Shown here in pieces: positions 36,789 through 44,675 of a DNA stretch of 64,000 nucleotides; the first letter of the stretch is position 1; every line of letters begins with the position of its first letter. The stretch covers positions 947,911-1,011,910 of the forward strand of contig NZ_KB903249.1 in the NCBI RefSeq assembly GCF_000379685.1. Reading direction: 5' to 3'. The stretch comes from Catelliglobosispora koreensis DSM 44566 (lineage in GTDB: Bacteria > Actinomycetota > Actinomycetes > Mycobacteriales > Micromonosporaceae). Under the pieces are notes generated by a model. That model searched no databases and was not told the DNA's origin. It saw nothing but the letters and a program-made list of their open reading frames with translations. A program made the translations under genes and the position numbers.

Positions 36789-37279
36789 TGGATATCGCCA
36801 AAGTGCAAGCGGCACTGCCGCAGCGGCACCCGCTGCTTCTGGTCGACCGGGTCCTCAACATGGAGCCGGGCCGGTCGATCGAAACCATCAAAGCGGTCAC
36901 CGCGTCGGACCCGTGTTACGCGGACGTCCCCGTGGGAGCCGAGATCGGGGCATACGCCTACCCGGTCTCGCTGCTGATCGAATCGTTCGGGCAGAGCGCC
37001 GCATTGCTGTGGCTCGGCGACGAAGCGGCAGCCGACGGATCAGTGCTGCTCTTCCTGGGCGCACGTGAGTACCGCGTCGAAGGACGGGCCTACCCCGGGG
37101 ACGTGGTTCGCCACGTCGTGCACCTGGAGCAGGTTGTCGCCGACACCGCTTTCGCCACTGGCGAATCGTGGGTCGGGGACACACGGATAGCACACATTGG
37201 CTCACTGATGGCCGCCCGCCGCCCCAAGGACGCGGTCGGGACAACGTCCAATGAGGAGGATCGCCATGTCAGAACTTGA
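36788..37279 (+). CDS. Hot-dog dehydratase-like partner lacking the HFPG histidine
   Basis: A 163-residue FabZ-like protein. The N-terminus LPQRHPLLLVDRV and the helix motif IESFGQSAALLW are clear, so the Glu position is kept. But the loop that should read HFPG is replaced (YADVPVG), so the catalytic His is absent. It probably forms a heterodimer with the preceding complete dehydratase, as reported for some type II PKS dehydratases. The ATG overlaps the upstream stop, and its 3' end overlaps the ACP gene by 14 bases. Confidence 0.8.
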   Translation: MDIAKVQAALPQRHPLLLVDRVLNMEPGRSIETIKAVTASDPCYADVPVGAEIGAYAYPVSLLIESFGQSAALLWLGDEAAADGSVLLFLGAREYRVEGRAYPGDVVRHVVHLEQVVADTAFATGESWVGDTRIAHIGSLMAARRPKDAVGTTSNEEDRHVRT

Positions 37280-37520
37280 GCAGCGGTACGCCGAGCTGCG
37301 CGAGATCATTGCCGAGGTGCTCGAGATCGAGCCTGAGGAACTCACCGACTCTGGCGACTTCGCCGAGGAGTACCAAGCGGATTCGCTTCGTGCGATTGAG
37401 ATCCTCGCCCGTATCGACAAGCACTTCAAGGTCGAGATCCCGCAGTCGGAGCTGCCGGAACTGCGCAACCTAAAAGCCACCTTCGACGCGGTTTCGCGTC
37501 ACGCGGGCTGGCAGGGCTGA
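37266..37520 (+). CDS. Acyl carrier protein of the type II PKS
   Basis: An 84-residue ACP with the attachment site QADSLRAIEIL, acidic helices and normal length. ATG 37266 is chosen because GAGGAGG lies just upstream; ATG 37251 is the weaker alternative. It lies between the dehydratase and ketosynthase genes, so it is the natural chain carrier for them. Confidence 0.93.
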   Translation: MSELEQRYAELREIIAEVLEIEPEELTDSGDFAEEYQADSLRAIEILARIDKHFKVEIPQSELPELRNLKATFDAVSRHAGWQG

Positions 37521-37523
37521 GTC

Positions 37524-38729
37524 ATGACTCGCGTCGCAGTCACCGGCCTGGGACCGGTGTCGAGTATCGGCACCGGTGCCGAGGCGTTCGCGGCGGCTCT
37601 GCTCGCCGGCGCGTCCGGTATTTCGCAGATCCAAAGCTTCGATTCGAGCGGCTTTCCGCATCGCAATGGCGGCGAGGTGCGCGACTTCGATCCGGCACGG
37701 TGGCTGCGGCGTCTTGACCCGCAGCGGTGGGGCAGATCCAGCCAATTCGCGGCAGCCGCCGCACGGCTGGCTGCCGACGATGCCGGTCTGGACCTCGACA
37801 GCCTCGACCGTGGCCGCGCCCACGCGGTGCTCGGCACGACGAGCGGGGAATCCGTTGTGGCAGAAGCGCTCACGGCGCAGATTCTGGCCAGCGGATTTCC
37901 CGGCATGGTCCCGGAACTCATCGAGCAACTGCCAGCGGGCCGGCTGGCCCACGCCGTCAGCGAAGAGCTCGGCCTGCACGGCGAATCGCTGACCCTGGCG
38001 ACCGCCTGCTCGGCGAGTAACTACGCCATTGGTTACGCCTACGACTTGCTGGTCACCGGTGAAGCCGACGTCGTGTTCGCCGGGGGCGCGGATTCGGTAT
38101 GCCGCTGGGCACACGCGGGCTTCTTCAAACTCGGCGCCCTCACCGAAACCGCCTGTGCGCCCTTCGACCGGGACCGCTCAGGCATCCTCACGGGCGAAGG
38201 CGGAGCCGTGCTCGTCATGGAAACCTTCGAGCACGCTCAGCGCCGCAACGCCCGCATCTACGCCGAAGTCCTCGGCTACGGCATCAACTGCGACGCCAAG
38301 CACCCGGTCGCACCAGACCGCGAAAGCATCTCCCAGTGCATGCGCATCGCACACCGCTCCGCCGACATCAAACCCGAAGAAGTCGACTACATCTGTGCCC
38401 ACGGCACCGGCACCCCAGCCAACGACCTCACCGAAGCCCGTGCGGTCATTGAGGTTTTCGGCGACAACCCGCCGCCCATGAGCTCCATCAAGTCAATGAT
38501 CGGGCACACCATGGGCGCGGCCAGTGGCTTTGGCGCCATCGCCTCGGCGATCGCCATCGACCGTGGCTTCCTGCCGCCCACCATCAACTGGCAAAACGCC
38601 GACCCGGAACTGTCCGGTGTGGACCCCATCCCCAACGTCGCCCGGCGCGCCACCGTGCGGGTCGTGCAGAACAACGGTTTCGCCTTCGGCGGCAACAACG
38701 CCATCGTCATGCTGGGAGCGGTGCGGTGA
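37524..38729 (+). CDS. Ketosynthase (KS alpha, FabF-like), first
   Basis: A 401-residue ketosynthase with a complete Cys-His-His set: Cys162 in TACSAS, AHGTGTPAND and IGHTMGAASG. It would condense malonyl-ACP with the growing chain. It starts three bases after the ACP gene, and its stop overlaps the next ketosynthase-like gene, which lacks both histidines. This suggests a KS alpha/KS beta (chain-length factor) pair. Confidence 0.93.
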   Translation: MTRVAVTGLGPVSSIGTGAEAFAAALLAGASGISQIQSFDSSGFPHRNGGEVRDFDPARWLRRLDPQRWGRSSQFAAAAARLAADDAGLDLDSLDRGRAHAVLGTTSGESVVAEALTAQILASGFPGMVPELIEQLPAGRLAHAVSEELGLHGESLTLATACSASNYAIGYAYDLLVTGEADVVFAGGADSVCRWAHAGFFKLGALTETACAPFDRDRSGILTGEGGAVLVMETFEHAQRRNARIYAEVLGYGINCDAKHPVAPDRESISQCMRIAHRSADIKPEEVDYICAHGTGTPANDLTEARAVIEVFGDNPPPMSSIKSMIGHTMGAASGFGAIASAIAIDRGFLPPTINWQNADPELSGVDPIPNVARRATVRVVQNNGFAFGGNNAIVMLGAVR

Positions 38730-39778
38730 GCACACTTTTCATCTCCGGCTTCGCCTCGATCAGCTCAGCCGGAATGCGGGCCGGTGCGCTAGCTGAACGG
38801 GTAAGCAGCGGGCAGGCCCACCCGGGCGTGCCCGTCGGCTCCCTCTACGAAGCCGAGCTTCCCGCCGCCGACGGTCACGCCCTGACCGACTTCGACGTCA
38901 AAACCCACCTGGGCCGCAAGGGAACCAGCTTCTACGACCGTGCGACCGCGCTAGCCGTCGTCGCCTGCGGTGAGGCACTGGCCAACGCGCACATCGAAAT
39001 TGACGAAGAAACCCGCCCCCGCATCGGCATCGCCCTGGGCACCACGCTGGGCAGCTTCAAGTCCACCAGCGACTTCAGCATGGAAACGCTGGTGCAGCCC
39101 AAGCCCTACCTGGTCAACCCGGTGCTGTTTCCCAACACCGTCATGAACTGCGCCGCCGGGCAGGCCGCGATCCGCTACGGCCTGCGCGGCGCCAACGCCA
39201 CCATCACCGGCGGGCCCATGGCCTTCCTCAACGCCTTGCGTTACGCCGGAAACGCCATCAATCGCGGGTACGCCGACACCATGCTCGTAGGAGCCGTCGA
39301 GGAGTTCACCCCGCACCGCGCGTGGATGACCGCACTATCCGGCAAGGTCCCGCACCCGGCCGGGGAAGCCGTGGCCGTTTTCGCCGTCAGCACAGTGCGC
39401 ATGGCCCCGGTCGCCGAAGTCCTTGCCATCGCCAACGGTTACGGCCCAGGCGGTCAGGGCAGTGAGGCCCTCGCCGGATGCGTGCAGCGCGTCTTGCGTA
39501 AAGCACACGCGAGCGCTGGCGACATCCGGCTGCACGCCATCACCCGTGAGGCTGAAAGCGGCGCACTCGCCGGCACGAAAATCTTCCGCGCCGCACAGCA
39601 CTTCGGTGACTGCGGTGCCGCCACGGGAGCCATCGCCCTGGCCAGTGTCCTTGAACTACACGAGGCCGAGCCTGCCCGCGACGGTGAGCTCACCTTGCTG
39701 ACGGCGAGCACGGACGATGGCGCCGTGGGCGCGGCAATCATCCGGGGGTGGAGTCGTGGCGGCGCTGATCGCGGCTAG
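38726..39778 (+). CDS. Ketosynthase-like, chain-length-factor candidate, first
   Basis: A 350-residue thiolase-fold protein. A Cys remains at the nucleophile position (Cys142 in MNCAAGQAA), but the HGTGT block is replaced (LHAITREAES) and the second His region reads GDCGAATG with Asp295 in the His position. A functional decarboxylating ketosynthase needs both histidines, so this is probably the non-catalytic partner of the enzyme at 37524. Retention of the Cys is unusual, because classical chain-length factors have Gln. The 3' end overlaps the next ketosynthase gene by 23 bases. Confidence 0.8.
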   Translation: MSTLFISGFASISSAGMRAGALAERVSSGQAHPGVPVGSLYEAELPAADGHALTDFDVKTHLGRKGTSFYDRATALAVVACGEALANAHIEIDEETRPRIGIALGTTLGSFKSTSDFSMETLVQPKPYLVNPVLFPNTVMNCAAGQAAIRYGLRGANATITGGPMAFLNALRYAGNAINRGYADTMLVGAVEEFTPHRAWMTALSGKVPHPAGEAVAVFAVSTVRMAPVAEVLAIANGYGPGGQGSEALAGCVQRVLRKAHASAGDIRLHAITREAESGALAGTKIFRAAQHFGDCGAATGAIALASVLELHEAEPARDGELTLLTASTDDGAVGAAIIRGWSRGGADRG

Positions 39779-40847
39779 CAGTCTGCTCACGTGCCTCGGC
39801 GACGGCGAGCGAACCTTCGCCAGTCTCCTCAAAGGAATCACCGGTGTCGGCCCCCTGCGCCATCCTGTGCCCGGACCGATCAATGTCAACGCTGGCTATC
39901 ACATCCCCGGCCGTTCCATGGACGGCTATGCCGGTGACCTGCTTTCCGGCTGTGTGACCCAGGCCCTGGCCGACGCCCGGCTCGACCTGGCTGAACACCG
40001 GGTCGTCGCCATCGTGGGCACCGGACTGCGGGAGCTCGCCGCCGTCGAGCAGGGTAACCTGACCGACCCGGAACGGCTCCACTTCGGACAGAGCGTGCCA
40101 GGCATCGCTGAGGTGATGACGATCGCCAACGCGTGCAGCGCCGGAGGGCACGCTCTGGCCCTGGCCCAGGACATGGTGGAGACCGGGGAGGCAGACGCTG
40201 TCGTCGTCGGCGCCGCCGACGTCATGACCGCCTCGATGCTGGCGATGATCGGCCGGGTCGCCGAGCAGCCATCAGACCAAGTCCGTCCCTTCGACAAAGA
40301 CCGCCCCGGCGTGCTGCTCGGTGAAGGCGCCGCGGCGGTGGTCGTCGTGGGGGAGAACTGGGCCGGGCCGAAACTCGCCAAGCTTCTCTACACCGGGCTG
40401 TCCTGCGACGCGTTCCACGAAACAGCACCGGACATCAACGGGATCTGCCGTGCCATCGACGAAGCCTATGCCCGAAGTGGACGGCACCCACGCGACACCG
40501 ACCTCGTGCTCGCCCATGGCACCGGCACCGCGCTCAACGACCCCACCGAGTGCGAAGCCCTGCGCCGCAGCGTCATCGCCTACGGCGGCAACCCGCTCAT
40601 CACCGGCATCAAAGGCGCGGTCGGCCACATGTCAGGCGGGGCCGCGCTAGCCAATGTGGACGTCGCCCTGCGCTGCATGTCCGGCGGGGAAGTGCCAGCG
40701 GTGGCCGGGCTGCGCGAGGTGCTGCCCGAAGGAGCCGACCTGAACATCGTCAAAGACGCCCCAGCGACCCACGCGCCAAAGCTCATACAGCTCAACGCTT
40801 TCGGCTTCGGCGGCGTCAACGCGGTCACCCTGCTGGAGTCAGCATGA
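39756..40847 (+). CDS. Ketosynthase (KS alpha), second
   Basis: A 363-residue ketosynthase with Cys127 in NACSAGG, the LAHGTGTALND block and VGHMSGGA, i.e. a complete catalytic triad. It is shorter than the first enzyme (401). GTG 39756 is chosen for the GGGGGTGGAG sequence in front of it. Its stop overlaps the start of a short ketosynthase-like gene. The two active ketosynthases are not close copies of each other. Confidence 0.88.
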   Translation: MAALIAASSLLTCLGDGERTFASLLKGITGVGPLRHPVPGPINVNAGYHIPGRSMDGYAGDLLSGCVTQALADARLDLAEHRVVAIVGTGLRELAAVEQGNLTDPERLHFGQSVPGIAEVMTIANACSAGGHALALAQDMVETGEADAVVVGAADVMTASMLAMIGRVAEQPSDQVRPFDKDRPGVLLGEGAAAVVVVGENWAGPKLAKLLYTGLSCDAFHETAPDINGICRAIDEAYARSGRHPRDTDLVLAHGTGTALNDPTECEALRRSVIAYGGNPLITGIKGAVGHMSGGAALANVDVALRCMSGGEVPAVAGLREVLPEGADLNIVKDAPATHAPKLIQLNAFGFGGVNAVTLLESA

Positions 40848-41536
40848 AGCCAATAACGGTCACCGGGTGGAGTGTGCATCTGCCCGGCACGGATGGGGCC
40901 TGCCCACCCGAGCAAGCCAACACCCTGCTCGGGCGCAAAGGCCTGCTCATGAAGGAACCGGCCACGAGGCTCGCGCTGTGCGCGGTGCACCGCGCGCTAA
41001 ACATGGGCACCGGTGAACGCAAGGACGGCCCGGCCGACCCAGGCACGGCGGTCGTCGCCAGCAGCAACCTCGGCAACGTCGAAACCGTCGTGGACGTGGT
41101 CGCCACGGTCGCGGCCGATGGCGGCAAAGCCGTCAGCCCGATGGTCGCCCCCAACGCTTCCAGCAACGTCTTGTCCGGCACCGTCGCGCAATGGTTCAAA
41201 TTCGGCGGCCCCAACCTCATGCTCTGCTCCGGGCGCGACAGCGGCGCACACGCCCTGCGGCTCGGTGCCCTGCTTTTGCGATCAGGGCGGGCTAACCGGG
41301 TCATCGTCGTGGGCGCTGAGCCCTCTGATCCCGTGGCCGACCGGCTTTACGCCAAACCGCTACGGGCCGGTGCGGCCTGCCTCGTCCTGGAACACAGCGA
41401 CCACGGCGTCAGCTTCAGCCAGGCCCGCGAACACGCCCGCGGCATTGCCCAAACCTGGGGCGATTGCTATGGCGCCCAAGACATCATCAGCGTCGCGCTA
41501 GCTGTCAGCGCACTGCACCAGGAGCAGCCGGCGTGA
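40844..41536 (+). CDS. Truncated ketosynthase-like protein, second chain-length-factor candidate
   Basis: A 230-residue protein covering little more than the N-terminal half of the ketosynthase fold. The segment LCSGRDSGAHAL aligns with the nucleophile elbow (TACASGAxAL), which places Arg where the Cys should be. There is no HGTGT block. It is about 120-170 residues shorter than usual. The reading frame is clean and coupled on both sides, so it is not obviously a decayed gene. A non-catalytic partner of the ketosynthase at 39756 is the best guess. Confidence 0.7.
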   Translation: MKPITVTGWSVHLPGTDGACPPEQANTLLGRKGLLMKEPATRLALCAVHRALNMGTGERKDGPADPGTAVVASSNLGNVETVVDVVATVAADGGKAVSPMVAPNASSNVLSGTVAQWFKFGGPNLMLCSGRDSGAHALRLGALLLRSGRANRVIVVGAEPSDPVADRLYAKPLRAGAACLVLEHSDHGVSFSQAREHARGIAQTWGDCYGAQDIISVALAVSALHQEQPA

Positions 41537-42324
41537 CCGGGCTGGCCTGCCGCGAGCTGGCCCCGGGACAACCCGGAGGCCGGCTTGCCGTGCTCGCCCA
41601 CGGTCTCGAAGACTCGTGGGAAAGCTGGCTGCCGCTGGCCAAGCAGATCAGTCCACAATGGAGACTGGTCGCCCTCGATCTGCCGTGGCGTCCCGGCAAC
41701 GACTACCAATGGCGGCGCCGCTCTTCCAGCGCCCTGCTCGCCGACGCCCTCGACCTGGTGGGCCAGCGACCCGACCTGATCATCGCCCACTCCTACGGCG
41801 CCAACGCTCTGCTCGAACTGCTGAGCATCGGCGACCCGCGCACCAGCCAGGCAGCGGCCCTGATCTGCCCGCTGTACCGGCCGCCAGAAGTGGCGGTCAC
41901 CTGGAAGATCTTTGACCGGTCCCGCAGTGCCTTCGAAAAGCACATCAAGGACTCACTGCTCTCCCGCTTGTCCGGGCGGGCAGAACGCATCGGCGCCGAT
42001 GTCGTGGAAAACATGATTGGCAAGGCGATCGACCGGGTGGGCCCGGCCGGTTTCCTCGCCGTCTTCGACCAGTTCGTCTCCAGTGCGGCGGTGGCGCTGG
42101 GCGAAATATCAGCCTCGGTGCTGGTGCTGGCCGGCGGCGCCGACCCCACCCTGTCGCCCCAGGCGGCAACCTCACTGGCACGGCGTATCCCGCACGCCAG
42201 TTTGCTCATCGACGACGAGTACGACCATTTCTGTTACGTCCAGCGGCCCGGCGAGGTCGCGGATCGAATCATCCGGTTCGCCGACGCGCTGGCGCCCGTC
42301 CCTTATCAAAGGAGCGGCCCGTGA
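41533..42324 (+). CDS. Alpha/beta hydrolase
   Basis: A 263-residue single-domain hydrolase: an AHGLEDSW oxyanion-hole region, the nucleophile motif AHSYGA, Asp in GGADPTLS and His in EYDHFCY. It may be a thioesterase for the polyketide chain, or may move the chain to another acceptor. The GTG start overlaps the previous stop; its own stop overlaps the hot-dog gene start. Confidence 0.82.
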   Translation: MTGLACRELAPGQPGGRLAVLAHGLEDSWESWLPLAKQISPQWRLVALDLPWRPGNDYQWRRRSSSALLADALDLVGQRPDLIIAHSYGANALLELLSIGDPRTSQAAALICPLYRPPEVAVTWKIFDRSRSAFEKHIKDSLLSRLSGRAERIGADVVENMIGKAIDRVGPAGFLAVFDQFVSSAAVALGEISASVLVLAGGADPTLSPQAATSLARRIPHASLLIDDEYDHFCYVQRPGEVADRIIRFADALAPVPYQRSGP

Positions 42325-43253
42325 CCCACATTTTGCAGCCTGTGACGACTGTTTTGGAAAGCCGCCCCCGTTACGAGGGCGCCAACATTCGCACCTGGGT
42401 CGGCTTCAAGCATTTTATGTATTTAGTCGAGGAGGCTGTCCTCGCCTGGTTGCGTGACAACGGTGCCGGTGCCCGGGAGCTGTTTCACGATTATGGCCTC
42501 GGCGCCGAGATCGTGGACTGTTCGGTCCAGTTGCCCGCCGTGCTTGAGGTTGACGACCTGGTGCGCGCTGAAGTGATCACAGCCAAGGGCAGGCAGCTGC
42601 AAGTGCGGCTGCTGGTGACCCGTGAGGGTGCCGAAGTCGTGGCCCTGCGCGGAAAAGTCACCCTCAACCTCGTGCCCGAACGCGACGCCCCGGCGCACCG
42701 GCCCGCCCCGTCGGCTCTGGCGGCGTACGAGGTAACCGAACTGCACGACGGCACCGCCCGTGACCTTCAGATCCCCGCGGGTTTCAGTGTTGAGCAAGTG
42801 CTGGTGCCCCATGGCTGCACAGGCATGCTGTGGTCGTGGCGGGCACCATACTTCTACTGCCACTTCTCCGACCGGGTGCAGCACTCAGGTTTCACCCGCT
42901 GCCTGGAAGAGGTCGTCGACCGGTTCCTCGACAGCCGTGGCCTGGCCGTCGGGCGGATGCTGGCACAACGCTCCTGGATCCCCGTCGTCTCGCGGGCACG
43001 GGTGCGCATGCTCGCCCCAGCTCACATGGAAGAGACGATCCACACCACCTTCCGGGTCACCGACGTGTTGCGGGCCACCATGTTCGACGGCCAGATGGAC
43101 TGCTATGTCCAACGTGGACAGACGCTGTTCCATGTCGCGACGGCCACCATCTTGCACGGCTACGCCATCAGCCGCGGACCCGAAGCGGGCAACCTGGCCG
43201 AACTGGACGCCGAGGTAAGCCGGATATTGCTAGGAGACGGCAGTGGCGCGTAA
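42321..43253 (+). CDS. Double hot-dog thioesterase-like protein
   Basis: A 310-residue protein with two tandem hot-dog domains (about 1-130 and 160-300). The segment FKHFMYLVEEAVLAWLRDNG resembles the central helix of 4-hydroxybenzoyl-CoA/acyl-ACP thioesterases. The catalytic residue is not obvious. A role in hydrolysing or editing acyl-ACP of the type II PKS is plausible. It is coupled at both ends (GTG overlap upstream, 11-base overlap downstream). Confidence 0.7.
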   Translation: MTHILQPVTTVLESRPRYEGANIRTWVGFKHFMYLVEEAVLAWLRDNGAGARELFHDYGLGAEIVDCSVQLPAVLEVDDLVRAEVITAKGRQLQVRLLVTREGAEVVALRGKVTLNLVPERDAPAHRPAPSALAAYEVTELHDGTARDLQIPAGFSVEQVLVPHGCTGMLWSWRAPYFYCHFSDRVQHSGFTRCLEEVVDRFLDSRGLAVGRMLAQRSWIPVVSRARVRMLAPAHMEETIHTTFRVTDVLRATMFDGQMDCYVQRGQTLFHVATATILHGYAISRGPEAGNLAELDAEVSRILLGDGSGA

Positions 43254-43941
43254 ACCTCTCAAGCCGCCGAAGCTGTACTTCTCGTTCCGCAGCCCGTATA
43301 GCTGGCTCACCATGCGCCGGCTGCGCGCGGCCGTGCCCAACGTCCTGGAAACCTTTGACGTCTACCCCTACTGGGATCCCGATCAGCGCACGAGCCGTGA
43401 ACTCGCCGAGGCTGGCGGGGAATTCCACTACGCGCAGATGAGCCGGGCCAAGCACCTCTACATCCTCATGGACACCAAACGCCTGGCGCAGGCCGAAGGC
43501 GTACCCATGGCCTGGCCCATTGACGTGGACCCGTTCTGGGAGCTGCCGCACCTGGGCTGGCTGCGCGCGCGTGCGGCGGGCAAAGCCAACGAGTTCTACG
43601 ACGCCGTCATCGAGGCCCGCTGGGGCCGCGGTGAGAACATCTGCGAGCCCGAAGTCCTGACCGGCTGCGCCGAGCAGGCCGGCCTCGACCCGGTGTCCAT
43701 TGTGGACGCTCACCTCGACGATGCCATCCGCAAGGAAGGCACCGGATGTCTCTACCAGGCTTACCTTGACGACATCTTCGCCGTGCCCTACCTCAAATGG
43801 GGCCAGCACCGGTTCTGGGGTCTGGACCGAGTCGACGCGTTCCTGCGCGTCTTCCAGGCCGACGACGAAACACCAGCGGTGCAGCCGCCGGCGAAACCCG
43901 AGACCGCCTACGACACCGATCAGGCTGGAGGCTGCGGATAA
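43243..43941 (+). CDS. DsbA-fold isomerase-like protein (HCCA isomerase family)
   Basis: A 232-residue protein starting KPPKLYFSFRSPYSWL, the signature of the DsbA/GST-kappa branch that includes 2-hydroxychromene-2-carboxylate isomerase, which performs a thiol-dependent cis-trans isomerisation. There is no CxxC pair at the redox site, so it is not a disulfide oxidoreductase. In a polyene-forming operon a double-bond isomerase is an attractive role, but this is inference. The GTG is preceded by GGAGA. Confidence 0.7.
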   Translation: MARKPLKPPKLYFSFRSPYSWLTMRRLRAAVPNVLETFDVYPYWDPDQRTSRELAEAGGEFHYAQMSRAKHLYILMDTKRLAQAEGVPMAWPIDVDPFWELPHLGWLRARAAGKANEFYDAVIEARWGRGENICEPEVLTGCAEQAGLDPVSIVDAHLDDAIRKEGTGCLYQAYLDDIFAVPYLKWGQHRFWGLDRVDAFLRVFQADDETPAVQPPAKPETAYDTDQAGGCG

Positions 43942-44675
43942 TGGACGTCGACCTTCGTCACCCGGAACGACTGCACCGCATGCAGCGCCTCGCGGCGTCC
44001 CTGCGCCTGTTCGCCGAACTGGGCTACGACGAGGGGGCCGGAGGACACATCACCGCCCGGGACCCGGAGCGGCTGGACTGCTTCTGGATCAACCCCTTCG
44101 GCCGGTACTTCGGCCACGTGCGCACGTCGGATCTGCTCCTGGTCAACAGCGACGGCGACATCGTCTATGGCCGGGGGCGGATCAATCCCGCTGGTTTCAC
44201 CATCCACGCCCACGTCCACGAAGCACGGCCAGATGTCGTCACCGCGGTGCACACGCATTCGGTGCACGGCCGTGCCTTCTCGGCCCTAGGCACCCTGCTG
44301 GATCCGATCAACCAGGACGCCTGCGCCTTCTTCGAAGACCATGCCCTGTTTGACGACTACACCGGCGTGGTGCTCGACCACGAGGAAGGCCGCCGGATCG
44401 CCAAAGCACTCGGCCCGGCCAAGGCGGTCATTCTGCGCAACCACGGCTTGCTGACCGTAGGCGCATCGGTAGAGGAGGCGACATGGTGGTTCGTGGCCAT
44501 GGACCGGTGCTGCCAGGTCCAGCTTCTGGCCCAGGCGGCCGGAAAAACGATACCCATCGACCCGGACAGCGCCCGGACAACCCGAGACACCATCGGCACT
44601 CCGGGAATCGGCCGGTTCAACTTCAAGACGATGTACCAGGGAATCATCCGCCGTCACCCGGATCTGCTCGAATGA
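43941..44675 (+). CDS. Class II aldolase/adducin-domain protein
   Basis: A 244-residue protein with the metal-binding histidines of the class II aldolase/adducin head domain: the IHAHVHEA and HTHSVHGRAF segments, plus LRNHGLLTVG near the C-terminus. Family members are fuculose-phosphate aldolase-like lyases and some decarboxylase or dehydratase-like enzymes. The ATG overlaps the upstream stop. Its role here is unknown; retro-aldol or aldol chemistry on a tailoring intermediate is possible. Confidence 0.85.
   Translation: MDVDLRHPERLHRMQRLAASLRLFAELGYDEGAGGHITARDPERLDCFWINPFGRYFGHVRTSDLLLVNSDGDIVYGRGRINPAGFTIHAHVHEARPDVVTAVHTHSVHGRAFSALGTLLDPINQDACAFFEDHALFDDYTGVVLDHEEGRRIAKALGPAKAVILRNHGLLTVGASVEEATWWFVAMDRCCQVQLLAQAAGKTIPIDPDSARTTRDTIGTPGIGRFNFKTMYQGIIRRHPDLLE

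Noticed and set aside
40844-41536. The short ketosynthase-like gene as a decayed pseudogene.
   Set aside because: The frame is intact, both ends overlap neighbours in the coupled manner of the operon, and codon usage looks normal; a non-catalytic partner is more likely.
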